A stretch of 64,000 nucleotides of DNA from Flavobacterium sp. ALD4 (GCF_002836475.1 NZ_PJBJ01000030.1:124001-188000), one strand, 5' to 3'. Positions 1 through 9,162 are shown, counted from the first letter of the stretch. A program made the numbers and translations. Notes: generated from the letters alone by a model not told the origin.

Positions 1-2
1 TC

Positions 3-530
3 ATGAAAACATTTATTATTACTTTATTATTTTTAGGTATGACCGTTTCTTCTTATTCGCAAGAGAAGGTCATGAAAGAAGGAATTATGAAAGTGGAAGA
101 TTTACCTGCTGTCGTAATTAAAAGTGTCGGAGATGACTTTTCAGTGTATCTCCCCGACATGAATTCTGACCCAAAAGTCAGAAAACTAGAAGACAATTTC
201 ATCGCTTACGATCTTGGAAAAAACTATGAAGGCTATGAAACATACCTAGTCTATATGGAAATAAAAGGAGGGTCTTTGGCTGCCACTTATAATGAAAACG
301 GAAAATTAATACGTGTTGTCGAAGAATATAAGGATGTTAAGTTACCCGCTCCTGTAATCTACTCTGTATATAAAGCTTATCCTGGATGGGAAATTGTAAA
401 AGACAAGTATTTATATTCCCAAAAAGAAGGGGACATCGAAAAAAAACAATACAATTTAAAAATTAAAAATGGAAAAGATACCCATAAATTAACGGTTCAC
501 GCCGACGGTGAAATTCTTGCTGAAAGATAA
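3..530 (+). CDS. Secreted PepSY-like protein, copy 1
   Basis: A 175-residue protein with a clear signal peptide (residues 1-20, hydrophobic core then SYSQ), so it is probably periplasmic. The rest is small alternating beta/helix sequence. The C-terminal part (about residues 115-172) has the pattern LPAPVIYSVYKAYPGW followed by strands ending in DGEIL, which recalls PepSY-like/DUF2874 repeats. That assignment is inference. It is a tandem paralogue of the gene that starts at 945 (about 60 % identical by eye, with the same signal-peptide wording). The start ATG lies at the window edge, so its promoter is not visible. A terminator follows. The function is unknown; PepSY-like proteins are often envelope-stress or inhibitory modules, but nothing here proves that. 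Confidence 0.8.
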   Translation: MKTFIITLLFLGMTVSSYSQEKVMKEGIMKVEDLPAVVIKSVGDDFSVYLPDMNSDPKVRKLEDNFIAYDLGKNYEGYETYLVYMEIKGGSLAATYNENGKLIRVVEEYKDVKLPAPVIYSVYKAYPGWEIVKDKYLYSQKEGDIEKKQYNLKIKNGKDTHKLTVHADGEILAER

Positions 531-555
531 GTACCACAAAAACGAGTTTACTCTT

Positions 556-586
556 AGCTGCCCAATAATTTGGGCAGCTTTTTTTT
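556..586 (+). terminator. Factor-independent terminator after PepSY-like copy 1
   Basis: A 9-bp inverted repeat with AGCTGCCCA/TGGGCAGCT arms is followed by eight T on the plus strand, 26 bases after the stop codon. Confidence 0.9.
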
Positions 587-944
587 GCGCATAAATAAAA
601 GTCTTTTGAAATTACGACGAGAATCACTTATCATTATTGTTGGAAGTTCTTTAAAAGTGTGCCTATACATTTATTTTATAATTAACGAATAAACGAATCT
701 TCGTATTAAAATAATATGGTTAAAACTTAATTAGATTAACAAAATATATAGATTACATTAACATAATAAAGACGCAAAAAGTACTAACTTTATATAAGAA
801 GGATTTATCTTAAGTAAACTTACAGATACGAATAAATATTTAATTATTTGATTTTCAACACTTTAAATTTTAATTTAAAAATTATCATATTTTAATTACG
901 AATATTAACTACACAATACCCATATTAATTTAAAACGAAATATT
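587..944. other. AT-rich intergenic stretch between the PepSY-like paralogues
   Basis: About 360 bases of very AT-rich sequence with no credible reading frame. At 785-792 TAACTTTA matches seven of eight positions of the Bacteroidota -7 element TAnnTTTG. It is a weak candidate promoter for the gene at 945 and would give a leader of roughly 150 nt. No Shine-Dalgarno sequence precedes the start. Confidence 0.4.
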
Positions 945-1484
945 ATGAAATCATTTATTATTACTTTGTTGTTTTTAGGCTTGGCCACTTCGTCTTATTC
1001 TCAGGACAAACAGACGAAACAGAATAGAGAAGAAGGCCTTATGAAGGTAGAAGAATTACCCGCTGTCGTAATTAAACGAATTGGCGCTGATTTTTCAGTC
1101 TATATCCCCGATAATAATCCTGACAAAGATGTCAGAAGATTAGAGGAAAAATTTATCGCTTACGATATTGGTACGGACTATGAAGGCGCCGAAAGTTATC
1201 TATTAATCATGCAAACCAAAAACGGTTCGCTCTCAGCAACATATAATGGAAAAGGGAAATTAATTCGCGTCGTGGAGAATTATAAAAATGTACGATTGCC
1301 TAACGAAGTGATTTTTTCCATTTACAGAACATATCCTGATTACACTATAGTTAACGACAAGTACTTATACACTCAAGAAGACGGTGATATCTTGAAAAAA
1401 CAGTATAACCTTAAAATCAAAAAAGGAAAAGAAAAGCTCAGACTGACCGTTCGTCCAAACGGGGACATTTTAAAAGTCCGATAA
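945..1484 (+). CDS. Secreted PepSY-like protein, copy 2
   Basis: A 179-residue paralogue of the protein at 3-530. The signal peptide (residues 1-20) is nearly identical, with a four-residue insertion just after the cleavage site. The conserved blocks are LPAVVIK near residue 39, FIAYD, GSLSATYNGKGKLIRVVE, and the C-terminal QYNLKIK strand ending in NGDIL. The uniform similarity along the whole length, including the signal sequence, indicates duplication of a complete gene followed by divergence. The copies have separate terminators and so are probably separate transcripts. It is probably periplasmic, with unknown function. The PepSY-like resemblance is inferred from pattern only. Confidence 0.82.
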   Translation: MKSFIITLLFLGLATSSYSQDKQTKQNREEGLMKVEELPAVVIKRIGADFSVYIPDNNPDKDVRRLEEKFIAYDIGTDYEGAESYLLIMQTKNGSLSATYNGKGKLIRVVENYKNVRLPNEVIFSIYRTYPDYTIVNDKYLYTQEDGDILKKQYNLKIKKGKEKLRLTVRPNGDILKVR

Positions 1485-1498
1485 AAACAAATCATAAA

Positions 1499-1540
1499 AA
1501 AGAGGCAGTCAAAAATTTTTTTTTTGCTGCCTCTTTTTTA
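1499..1540. terminator. Bidirectional terminator between convergent genes
   Basis: AAGAGGCAG and CTGCCTCTT arms are separated by an A/T-only loop, with T runs on both strands. It serves the plus-strand PepSY-like gene and the minus-strand gene ending at 1555. Confidence 0.88.
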
Positions 1541-1554
1541 TATCGTCTTATAAG

Positions 1555-2196
1555 TTAATTCAAGCTCGCAACTGCATTTACATTTGCAACTATTAATGAA
1601 GTATCATATCCTCCAAATGCTTCCATATAACTTCGTATAGAAGTACCGTATGCATCCTTGATATATTTTTTTCCATTATTTTTGAAGTATCTCTTTACAG
1701 AACCTGCACCACCAAGATGCGCTGCTGCTAAAATTCCGGATTCTGTAACCAAAATTCCACTTACCACCTTACCATCGTATTTCTTGATGATATCCTGCAA
1801 TATCCATTTATTTTTTGATAAAAGGGCCACAAAGGCTCTCTCTTGCATCTTAGGACTACGAAGGAATAAAGAAGTATCGTATATTCCGACAGATTTTAAA
1901 GTTGAGTTACCAAACTGGTATTTCCCTAAATAACCGAGGGAATTGATTTTTTTGTATTTGTTTTCAGATTCTCTATATCCTAGTGCCTCTTTGAAACCAA
2001 TAAATAAATTTCCTGTGAAGGGAATATTCAAATTGGTGTAATCCTCCTGCTGTATTGATGGAAATAAGTATCTTATCCCATCTGTGTTTTTTATTAGAAA
2101 CCATTGATTTGCTTCAATCTTAAGAGGTTTAAAACCTGAACTTAAAAAGGCTATAATAATAGCTAAACTTGTATAAAAATACCACTTCTTTACCAT
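1555..2196 (-). CDS. Lytic-transglycosylase-like (lysozyme-fold) protein
   Basis: 213 residues with an N-terminal membrane anchor or signal segment (about residues 6-23). The region around residues 70-100 reads as EALGYRESENKYKKINSLGY followed by LGKYQFG. This resembles the SLT lysozyme fold, in which a catalytic Glu (probably the E of YRESE) is followed by G-x-x-G-K-Y-Q-F. A later AAHLGGAGSVKRYF fits the second half of that fold. The likely role is cleavage or remodelling of peptidoglycan in the periplasm. It sits beside mltG and dapF, both cell-wall genes, although a 97-base gap separates it from the DUF2279 gene. It lacks a LysM or other binding domain. The family call is inference from motifs. 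Confidence 0.65.
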   Translation of the reverse strand: MVKKWYFYTSLAIIIAFLSSGFKPLKIEANQWFLIKNTDGIRYLFPSIQQEDYTNLNIPFTGNLFIGFKEALGYRESENKYKKINSLGYLGKYQFGNSTLKSVGIYDTSLFLRSPKMQERAFVALLSKNKWILQDIIKKYDGKVVSGILVTESGILAAAHLGGAGSVKRYFKNNGKKYIKDAYGTSIRSYMEAFGGYDTSLIVANVNAVASLN

Positions 2197-2293
2197 AAAT
2201 TGTTTTTCTTCAAAACGCTGTCCCGTTAAGAAATTTCTGCCCGCAAAGGTACAACAAAATTCACAAAGCTGAAAATCAACCTGTTAAACTTAC

Positions 2294-3247
2294 CTAAAAA
2301 TAGGATAAGTGACCCCTAAACCCCTCGAGACGTGAGTATTCAATCGTTGGCGCTGGGATTTTTAAAGTGTTCAAAACAGAGAATATGGTCTTCAAAAAAT
2401 GGGATTTTGTGTCGATTTTCGTCAGGTCAACGTCCAAACTCAAATAAAACCGTCTCGATCTCTCCGTTTTTGGCGTCAAAAACAGCCCGTTATTTTCCCT
2501 ATTCCCGGTTATCATTCCGTCTGCTCCATAACCAATAGCCAAATTAAGCCATTTGGGTATTTTTGAGCCTTTGGAGAAGGAATGTAAATTGACGGAGAGC
2601 CAATAGGTTTGTCCATTGTAATCCTTTAGAATTTGTTCCGCAAGTGAGCTTCCTAAAACATTGGGTCTGTACTGGGCATATTGTGTGGTATGAAAAGAAA
2701 ATTTCGGTGTGATGCGTTGCTCCTTCCACATCAATTCCTGCGAGACGTATAAAGCCGTCCCTGCAGCATTCGCAATTATATCTCCGGTTGAAGCACCCCA
2801 TTCAGAAGAAAACCCATCTAAGGCCTCAACAGCGGTCAAAAACGCAAATCCTATACCTGCTCCATAGATCAATTGGTCTTTTTGGCTAGCTCCACTCCAT
2901 TCCAGCATTTCTGCACTTAGTCTGCCTAAATGATAAGAGGAGTAGAAATGTCCGGCCTTATCCACTTGCAGCCACTCTGCATTATCATTGATAAAATGAA
3001 AATCAGACCTCGGATAATCGGCATACCAAAGTTGGTTTAAGCCTACCAACGCTCCGGTAGCTACTATTGCTTCCACAGCGATTACCCTATTTTTCCTGCT
3101 TTTATTTAACGTATCGGAAGGTTTCAGGAAACCTTCCATGCCGTTTTGTCCACAACTAAGTTGGAAACACAGCAATAAAAAAAGTAAAAAAAACGAATTG
3201 CTTTTACACTTCAAAATTATCTTTTTACGCCTTGGGCTGTAATCCAA
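2294..3247 (-). CDS. DUF2279 family lipoprotein
   Basis: A 317-residue reading frame with a hydrophobic segment ending in FQLSCGQN, a good lipobox, so it is probably an envelope lipoprotein. The middle (about residues 75-165) carries DKAGHFYSSYHLGR and EWGASTGDIIANAAG, typical of DUF2279 (YfiM-like) proteins of unknown function. The C-terminal part looks like beta strands. The frame overlaps mltG by 31 bases if the ATG at 3247 is used. A TTG at 3214, five bases into this gene's own territory just after the mltG stop, would start directly at the signal peptide and is an attractive alternative. It is probably cotranscribed with mltG, GNAT and dapF. Confidence 0.75.
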   Translation of the reverse strand: MDYSPRRKKIILKCKSNSFFLLFLLLCFQLSCGQNGMEGFLKPSDTLNKSRKNRVIAVEAIVATGALVGLNQLWYADYPRSDFHFINDNAEWLQVDKAGHFYSSYHLGRLSAEMLEWSGASQKDQLIYGAGIGFAFLTAVEALDGFSSEWGASTGDIIANAAGTALYVSQELMWKEQRITPKFSFHTTQYAQYRPNVLGSSLAEQILKDYNGQTYWLSVNLHSFSKGSKIPKWLNLAIGYGADGMITGNRENNGLFLTPKTERSRRFYLSLDVDLTKIDTKSHFLKTIFSVLNTLKIPAPTIEYSRLEGFRGHLSYF

Positions 3248-4257
3248 TCCGAATATTTTTTAGCATTTACATTGTGCTCTTTTAAAGTAGCCGCAAACTC
3301 ATGGTAACCAAAACGGTTGACACTGGCACAGAAAAAGATAAAATCATTCTTTTCAGGATTGATTACGGCTTCCAAAGCTGTTATGTCCGGCATGGCAATC
3401 GGACCTGGAGGAAGTCCGGTATTCATATAGGTATTATAAGGCGATGCCATTGTCAAATCATTATAAAAGACTCTTTTGATGATTTGATCGAAGTCATTTG
3501 ATTTCAATTTTAAGGCATATATCACCGTAGGATCTGCCTGAAGAGGCATTCCTAATCTCAATCGATTCAGATATACTCCAGCAATTCTTGGTCTTTCATC
3601 TTTTTTTACGGATTCTTTATGGACTATCGATGCCAAAATCGTTGCTTCAACTGGTGTTAATCCTTGCTGCTCTGCATTTGCAACACGTTTTTTATTCCAG
3701 AAATTACGGTATTCCTTGATCATCTTATCACGGAATTTATCGGCCGAAGTATTCCAATAGAATTCATAAGTATTAGGAATAAACATAACCAATATATTTT
3801 CTTCGGTAAAACCATTTTCCTTCAGAAAAACAGAATCTTTAAAAGAAGTCAGCAGCGACAAACTATCTGCTTCAATTTGAGAACCTACACGTCCGGCAAA
3901 ATCTTCTACCCGTTCTTGATTGTTGAAAGCTAATTTTACGGGAACATTATATCGCATCGCTTTTACGAGATTATAGCTATTCATTCCTTTGGTGAATAAA
4001 AAACGTCCCGCTTTCACATTTTGAGGATAGCTCATTTTATTTGCCACCATTTCGAAACGATCCAAATCGTCCAGATAAGGAGTTATTATTTTCACGACCT
4101 CTCCATAATTGGCATCTGTCGGAACTTGAACGTATACTTCCTTTTCAGAAAATTTAGTGTTGCCTGCAAAAATTTGTTGTACCAGGATAAATCCGTAAAT
4201 GATCAATCCAGAAATTACGACTACGGACAGAGTTGATATAATTTTTTTTAAGTTCAA
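3217..4257 (-). CDS. mltG: Endolytic murein transglycosylase MltG
   Basis: 346 residues, normal for the YceG/MltG family. One N-terminal transmembrane segment (about residues 9-29) anchors it in the inner membrane with the catalytic domain in the periplasm. The catalytic-domain signature is plain: ILASIVHKESVKKDERP around residue 212, whose Glu is the expected catalytic residue, then GVYLNRLRLGMPLQADPTVIYAL, and near the end NTYMNTGLPPGPIAMP. MltG cleaves nascent glycan strands and is thought to set their length. It sits ten bases downstream of the GNAT gene and overlaps or abuts the DUF2279 gene, consistent with one envelope operon. Confidence 0.95.
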   Translation of the reverse strand: MNLKKIISTLSVVVISGLIIYGFILVQQIFAGNTKFSEKEVYVQVPTDANYGEVVKIITPYLDDLDRFEMVANKMSYPQNVKAGRFLFTKGMNSYNLVKAMRYNVPVKLAFNNQERVEDFAGRVGSQIEADSLSLLTSFKDSVFLKENGFTEENILVMFIPNTYEFYWNTSADKFRDKMIKEYRNFWNKKRVANAEQQGLTPVEATILASIVHKESVKKDERPRIAGVYLNRLRLGMPLQADPTVIYALKLKSNDFDQIIKRVFYNDLTMASPYNTYMNTGLPPGPIAMPDITALEAVINPEKNDFIFFCASVNRFGYHEFAATLKEHNVNAKKYSDWITAQGVKR

Positions 4258-4267
4258 AGCTAAAATT

Positions 4268-4801
4268 TTAAATTTGTTGATTAATTAATTGGAAAAACGC
4301 CTCGTCTTTATAACTGCCTTTAACTAGATTCCAATCTTTTTTTACACCGATACATTGAAAACCAAATTTAGTAAAAAGAGCTTTACTTGCTTCATTTTCG
4401 GTGCCAATATTTGCATACAATTGATGTAAATTAAGGTTGTGAAACGCATACTGTATTAACAGCCCTAAAGCTTCCGAACCAATATTTTGCTTTCGGTTCT
4501 CAAGTCCATGTATTACGATTCCTACTCCTGCCCTATTGTTTTTTGGATCAAAATCAAATAAATCAATTAATCCCACTGCAGGAAAGTCTTGATCCTGGCA
4601 AATCGCCAATCGCAATTGCTTGGCTTCATAAATATCCTGATGTGCATTCTCGAGATATTGTTTCACTAAAAACCGACTGTAAGGAGTATTAGTATTACTT
4701 ACTTCCCACATGCTCTGTTCGTTTTCTATGGCGTAAATGAACTCCAAATCATTGGGCTCAAGAGCTCGTATGTATATGTTTTTTCCTTTTAAGGTTATCA
4801 T
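4268..4801 (-). CDS. GNAT family N-acetyltransferase (RimJ/RimL-like)
   Basis: 177 residues spanning a single GNAT fold. It opens with LKGKNIYIRALEPNDLEFIY, typical of RimJ/RimL-type acetyltransferases. Mid-protein GVGIVIHGLENRKQNIGSEAL is the acetyl-CoA-binding region (R/Q-x-x-G-x-G/A loop) and NEASKALFTKFGFQ is the usual C-terminal motif. It transfers an acetyl group from acetyl-CoA to an amine; the substrate cannot be read from the sequence. It lies between dapF (about 40 bases upstream) and mltG (10 bases downstream), so a cell-wall or ribosomal-protein substrate are both possible. Confidence 0.85.
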   Translation of the reverse strand: MITLKGKNIYIRALEPNDLEFIYAIENEQSMWEVSNTNTPYSRFLVKQYLENAHQDIYEAKQLRLAICQDQDFPAVGLIDLFDFDPKNNRAGVGIVIHGLENRKQNIGSEALGLLIQYAFHNLNLHQLYANIGTENEASKALFTKFGFQCIGVKKDWNLVKGSYKDEAFFQLINQQI

Positions 4802-4841
4802 TATTGAGGTTATAGGTTATAGGTTAGAAATTCGAGGTGGT

Positions 4842-5624
4842 TTAAACCTCGATTGTTCCTTCAAAAACAAATTCAGCGGGTCCTCTCAAGTATACATTCG
4901 TATATTTATCGTCTTTTTTATCAAAAGAAACGACGAGTTTTCCTCCCTCTACATTCAAATCTATGACAGTAGCGTCAGTTGTTCCGGTTGCATTCATCGC
5001 TATCGCAACAGCCGTCGCGCCCGTTCCACAAGCTAAAGTCTCATCTTCCACACCTCTTTCATAGGTACGCAACGAAAAAGTAGTGGCATCTATTTTCTTA
5101 ACAAAATTGATATTGCTTCCTTGTTTTCCGTATAATTCACTGTATCGAATGGACGCACCTTTTTCCTTTACATTGTAATTTTCTAAATCATTCACTATTT
5201 GGACGTGATGCGGAGAGCCTGTATCCAGAAAGGTATAATACGATTCTTTTTTAATATTCAAAACATCAATCATTTGCAGTGATACGATGCCGTCTTCACT
5301 AACTGTGGCATGATGCAAGCCGTCCACAGCATTAAACGTAGTGCTATTTCCAATCACGTTTAATTTTTTGGCGAAAGCCACCAAACATCTCCCTCCATTA
5401 CCACACATGGTACTCTGGCTTCCGTCTGAGTTGTAATACACCATTTTAAAATCAGATTCTGAATCGTTTTCCAATAAAATAAGGCCATCCCCTCCTATCC
5501 CAAAACGCCTGTTGCATAAATGGGCTACCAGAGCGGTATTTTCTTTTGGAAAAGTTACCAAGCGGTTGTCAATCATCACAAAATCGTTTCCGGTTCCTTG
5601 GTATTTATAAAATTCTACTTGCAT
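4842..5624 (-). CDS. dapF: Diaminopimelate epimerase
   Basis: About 260 residues. It converts LL- to meso-diaminopimelate, the last epimerisation before lysine and the peptidoglycan cross-linking residue. The two active-site cysteines are visible in MCGNGGRC (about residue 80) and ETLACGTGATAVA (about residue 203), and the N-terminal FYKYQGTGNDFVMIDNR is the usual opening. I place the start at the ATG at 5624 because family members begin at this position. An upstream in-frame ATG at 5645 would add seven poorly conserved residues. It is the first gene of the probable dapF-GNAT-mltG-DUF2279 operon, a setting that fits a wall-synthesis role. Confidence 0.95.
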   Translation of the reverse strand: MQVEFYKYQGTGNDFVMIDNRLVTFPKENTALVAHLCNRRFGIGGDGLILLENDSESDFKMVYYNSDGSQSTMCGNGGRCLVAFAKKLNVIGNSTTFNAVDGLHHATVSEDGIVSLQMIDVLNIKKESYYTFLDTGSPHHVQIVNDLENYNVKEKGASIRYSELYGKQGSNINFVKKIDATTFSLRTYERGVEDETLACGTGATAVAIAMNATGTTDATVIDLNVEGGKLVVSFDKKDDKYTNVYLRGPAEFVFEGTIEV

Positions 5625-5760
5625 TTTCTTTAAATTGTGTTTCACAAAAGTACGAACTATTAATGAAATGTTAATCCCTGTTAAAGAGCGTTAAACTGTT
5701 TATCATACAGCATATTTAACCCTATTTTTACCTTACAAATAACGTAAAACTAACTCTATT

Positions 5761-7161
5761 ATGAATCGATTTTCGCAGCTATTTTTAGCATCTCTTTTAA
5801 GTGGCGCCGTAACATTAGGGGCTTACAAGTTATTATTTGACACTAATGGCTATTTTCCTTCAAACAAAAACCCCATAACAACCCAGTCCACCGATTCCTA
5901 TGCTAAAAAAGTAGGGCTGTCTCCAGATGTAATTGACTTTACCGAAGCAGCCGAAAAAACAATCCATACGGTAGTCCACGTGAAAAACGTATCCTATAAA
6001 ACAGTTTCTAACCCCATGCTGGAATACTACTACGGATACAAAGAGGGACAGACACAGGAGCAGGTTGGAACCGGTTCTGGAGTGATTATCTCTGCCGATG
6101 GGTACATCGTGACCAACAATCACGTGATAAAAGATGCCTCTGAAATTGAAATCACCTTAAACAATAAACAATCATACAAAGCAAAACTAATCGGTACCGA
6201 TTCAAAAATGGATATCGCTTTACTAAAAATTGATGCCGACGAACCACTCCCATATACCACTTTTGGTAATTCTGATTCCGTGAAAATTGGCGAATGGGTT
6301 TTAGCGGTCGGGAATCCGTATAATTTAACCTCAACGGTAACGGCCGGTATTGTTTCGGCGAAAGCCAGAGACTTAGGGACCAACGGAATTCAATCTTTCA
6401 TTCAAACAGATGCCGCGGTAAATCCGGGAAATAGCGGAGGCGCCTTAGTAAATACCCGTGGTGATTTAATAGGGATCAATACCATGATTTCCTCTATGAC
6501 TGGTTCCTATGTGGGTTATTCTTTTGCCGTACCGTCCAATATTGCCCGAAAAATTATCGAAGATCTTATGGAGTACGGCAACGTGCAACGAGGAATATTG
6601 GGTGTCGAAGGCGGAGAATTGAATGCAAACGCTGCCAAGGCATTGGGAATTAACCAAACCGAAGGATTTTACGTCGGTGCCGTTACAAAAAATTCGGGTG
6701 CTGAAAGATCTGGACTTCAAAAAGGAGATATCATCATAAAAATGGACGGACAGAAAATTGCTACTTATGCAGACCTCTCCGGATACATCAACACCAAAAG
6801 ACCCAATGATAAAATTCAGGTTACCTATACCAGAGACGGACAAAATCGCATCGTTCCTGTAGTACTGAGTAAAAACGAATTCTTTAGCACTGAATTCAAA
6901 GGAATCGAATTGGAAAATATTGATGCCGCAGACAAAAAGAGATTCAACATTAATTATGGAGTAAAAATAAAATCTATAACGAATGAGAATTTAATTCAAT
7001 ACAGCACTGAACTAAAAGGCAATATCATTCTGAGTATTGACAATGTAAAAGCGAAGGATATCGAAACGGTTTCCAAACTTTTAAATGCTAAAGAAGAAAG
7101 CCAAAGCGTTCGACTCGAAATGATCAATAAAAGTGGGGAAATTTTCAGAGTCATTATTTGA
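5761..7161 (+). CDS. HtrA/Deg-type periplasmic serine protease
   Basis: 466 residues with an N-terminal signal or anchor segment (about 1-24). The trypsin-like domain shows the full triad: His in VTNNHVIKDA (about residue 120), Asp in SKMDIALLKID (about 151) and Ser in NPGNSGGALVN (about 226). A PDZ domain follows (about 280-375, RGILGVEGG and AERSGLQKGDIIIKMDG), then a second, more divergent PDZ-like region that ends the protein. This is the DegP/DegQ layout, a protease/chaperone that degrades misfolded envelope proteins. It is monocistronic as far as visible, running away from dapF. Confidence 0.93.
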   Translation: MNRFSQLFLASLLSGAVTLGAYKLLFDTNGYFPSNKNPITTQSTDSYAKKVGLSPDVIDFTEAAEKTIHTVVHVKNVSYKTVSNPMLEYYYGYKEGQTQEQVGTGSGVIISADGYIVTNNHVIKDASEIEITLNNKQSYKAKLIGTDSKMDIALLKIDADEPLPYTTFGNSDSVKIGEWVLAVGNPYNLTSTVTAGIVSAKARDLGTNGIQSFIQTDAAVNPGNSGGALVNTRGDLIGINTMISSMTGSYVGYSFAVPSNIARKIIEDLMEYGNVQRGILGVEGGELNANAAKALGINQTEGFYVGAVTKNSGAERSGLQKGDIIIKMDGQKIATYADLSGYINTKRPNDKIQVTYTRDGQNRIVPVVLSKNEFFSTEFKGIELENIDAADKKRFNINYGVKIKSITNENLIQYSTELKGNIILSIDNVKAKDIETVSKLLNAKEESQSVRLEMINKSGEIFRVII

Positions 7162-7266
7162 TAATTCTCTCTTACATTAAAAATAAAGCCAGGCCGTAAA
7201 AATACGATGGCTTTTTTTGTTGGAAAAAAAAACATCAAAACAAGTTACGAAATCGATTGAAATAGG

Positions 7267-7274
7267 TATTTTTG
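7267..7274 (+). promoter_or_regulatory. Bacteroidota-type -7 promoter element for the GAPDH gene
   Basis: TATTTTTG matches TAnnTTTG exactly, 48 bases before the chosen GAPDH start. No clear -33 TTG is visible at the normal distance. The position is one reason to prefer the ATG at 7322 over the upstream in-frame start at 7217, which would lie before the promoter. Confidence 0.6.
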
Positions 7275-7321
7275 CGGCAAATTTAATAAAACAACTTACT
7301 AAATTTTTTCAAATTTTCAAT

Positions 7322-8770
7322 ATGAGCAAGACACCTTTGTATCAAAAAGAAGTTTCATTTCAAGTCGACAGAAGACGTGCGGGAGTAGAATTAATTAAAA
7401 TTGTCAGTGATTTATGGTATGATAAGTCCATAGAGCTGGTTTTGTTTAAAAATCAACTGCTGGATAAAAACGTAAGCGATATTATCAATTTACATATGTA
7501 TGCCGGAGAATTTGTAGGTAAACCGATTACCATTTTTGATTCGGTAGAAATTGCCAAAGTTGTTTTATCATTGGATTTACCACCATCAAAATTAGATATT
7601 GGTAAACTGACTTACGAGTACGTATTAGAAAACGAAAAATATCCGGATGCAAGACATTTTGTATTGGACAAATTAAAAGAAGCCAAATCATCGAAAGAAA
7701 TTAAGCCGAAAGATGTGGTTTTATACGGTTTCGGTAGAATTGGACGTTTATTGGCCAGAGAGCTGATGTCTAAAACCGGAAAAGGAACTCAATTACGATT
7801 GAAAGCCATAGTAACTAGAGATAAAAATGACGCTTCGACGCTTGAAAAAAGAGCTTCATTATTACGTTATGACTCAATCCATGGCGATTTTCAAGGTTCT
7901 GTAACGGCAGATGTTAAAAACAATGCGCTAATAATCAACGGTACTACTGTTCATGTTATTACAGCAAACGCTCCCGAAGAAATTGATTATACTTCTTATG
8001 GAATTGACCATGCCTTGGTTATTGATAACACCGGTGCTTTTACGAATAAAGAAGCTTTAAGCAGACATTTAGCTTCAAAAGGAGCGCATAAAGTACTATT
8101 GACTGCTCCTGGTAAAGGAGTTCCAAACATTGTTCATGGTGTAAACCAAAACGAATACAATCCAAACGATATCGATATTTTCTCTGCCGCTTCGTGTACA
8201 ACAAATGCCATCACTCCGATACTGAAAGCAGTTGAAGACACTTTAGGCGTGGTAAAAGGACATTTAGAGACCATACACTCGTATACAAATGACCAAAACT
8301 TGGTAGACAACATGCACAAAAAATACCGTCGTGGTAGAGCTGCAGCCTTGAATATGGTAATTACTGAAACGGGAGCAGGTACTGCTGTCGCTAAAGCCTT
8401 ACCGTCATTAGAAGGTAAATTGACCTCTAATGCGATTCGTGTTCCGGTTCCTAACGGATCATTGGTTGTTTTGAATCTTGAAGTATCAAAAGAAACTTCA
8501 ATTGCAGAAATCAATGCCATCATGAAAAAATATGCATTGGAAGGCGAGTTAGTGGAACAAATCAAATATTCAACGAATAACGAATTGGTTTCTTCAGATA
8601 TCGTTGGTACATCTGCGCCTTCGATTTATGATAGTAATGCCACAATTGTTTCTAATGACGGTAAAAATATCGTGTTATACATCTGGTATGATAATGAATA
8701 TGGCTACAGTCACCAAGTAATCCGATTGGCAAAATATATCGCTAAAGTAAGACGATTCACTTACTACTAG
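7322..8770 (+). CDS. Glyceraldehyde-3-phosphate dehydrogenase, long form
   Basis: 482 residues. It oxidises glyceraldehyde-3-phosphate to 1,3-bisphosphoglycerate in glycolysis, or the reverse. The NAD-binding start VVLYGFGRIGRLLARELM lies near residue 135, the catalytic cysteine is in SAASCTTNAITP (about 286), the histidine is in TIHSYTNDQNLVDN, and YDNEYGYSHQVIRL closes the domain. The roughly 130 residues before the Rossmann fold are an extension absent from canonical 330-residue GAPDH; such long forms are common in Bacteroidota and the role of the extension is not known to me. The start is at 7322, after the promoter; the frame is open back to 7217 but that part looks non-coding. Confidence 0.93.
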   Translation: MSKTPLYQKEVSFQVDRRRAGVELIKIVSDLWYDKSIELVLFKNQLLDKNVSDIINLHMYAGEFVGKPITIFDSVEIAKVVLSLDLPPSKLDIGKLTYEYVLENEKYPDARHFVLDKLKEAKSSKEIKPKDVVLYGFGRIGRLLARELMSKTGKGTQLRLKAIVTRDKNDASTLEKRASLLRYDSIHGDFQGSVTADVKNNALIINGTTVHVITANAPEEIDYTSYGIDHALVIDNTGAFTNKEALSRHLASKGAHKVLLTAPGKGVPNIVHGVNQNEYNPNDIDIFSAASCTTNAITPILKAVEDTLGVVKGHLETIHSYTNDQNLVDNMHKKYRRGRAAALNMVITETGAGTAVAKALPSLEGKLTSNAIRVPVPNGSLVVLNLEVSKETSIAEINAIMKKYALEGELVEQIKYSTNNELVSSDIVGTSAPSIYDSNATIVSNDGKNIVLYIWYDNEYGYSHQVIRLAKYIAKVRRFTYY

Positions 8771-8869
8771 CCTAAAGTTTACAGGTTTGGCAAAGCCGTT
8801 TCAATTTTTAGTTTTTAGTTCAAGTTTTAGATTAAAACTTATAGCAGCCCAACCTGGATTTAATATAAA

Positions 8870-8917
8870 ATCCGTCCCGTCTCGTTCTTAAAAGCAAGAC
8901 GAGACGGATTTTTTTAA
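8870..8917. terminator. Terminator after GAPDH (first of a pair)
   Basis: A long hairpin whose outer arms are ATCCGT/ACGGAT and whose inner arms contain CTCGT/ACGAG, followed by seven T on the plus strand. It contains the same ATCCGTCCCGT string as the hairpin at 9163-9196. Confidence 0.85.
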
Positions 8918-9162
8918 ACTTATTTTTATAGAAAACCACTGATTTTTTCTAAGTAGAAAAAGAAGCTTCACTTTAATCAAAGAGCAAACTATGTGAGAGA
9001 TAATTTTCTTTGCGATTCCCAATTTACATAGTAAAGCTATGATTCGAAGTGGTTAGCATTTCTTTATCTCGAAGAATTAAAACACATAAGTCATCTCAGT
9101 TTTGAAAAAGCTTTCTACTGAATAAAACATCCGAATACACAAGTAGTACTTACATTAAATGA
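8918..9162. other. Intergenic stretch between twin terminators
   Basis: About 245 bases (505 including the hairpins and flanks) lie between GAPDH and the convergent permease. No reading frame, RNA gene or repeat other than the two hairpins is visible. Confidence 0.5.
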
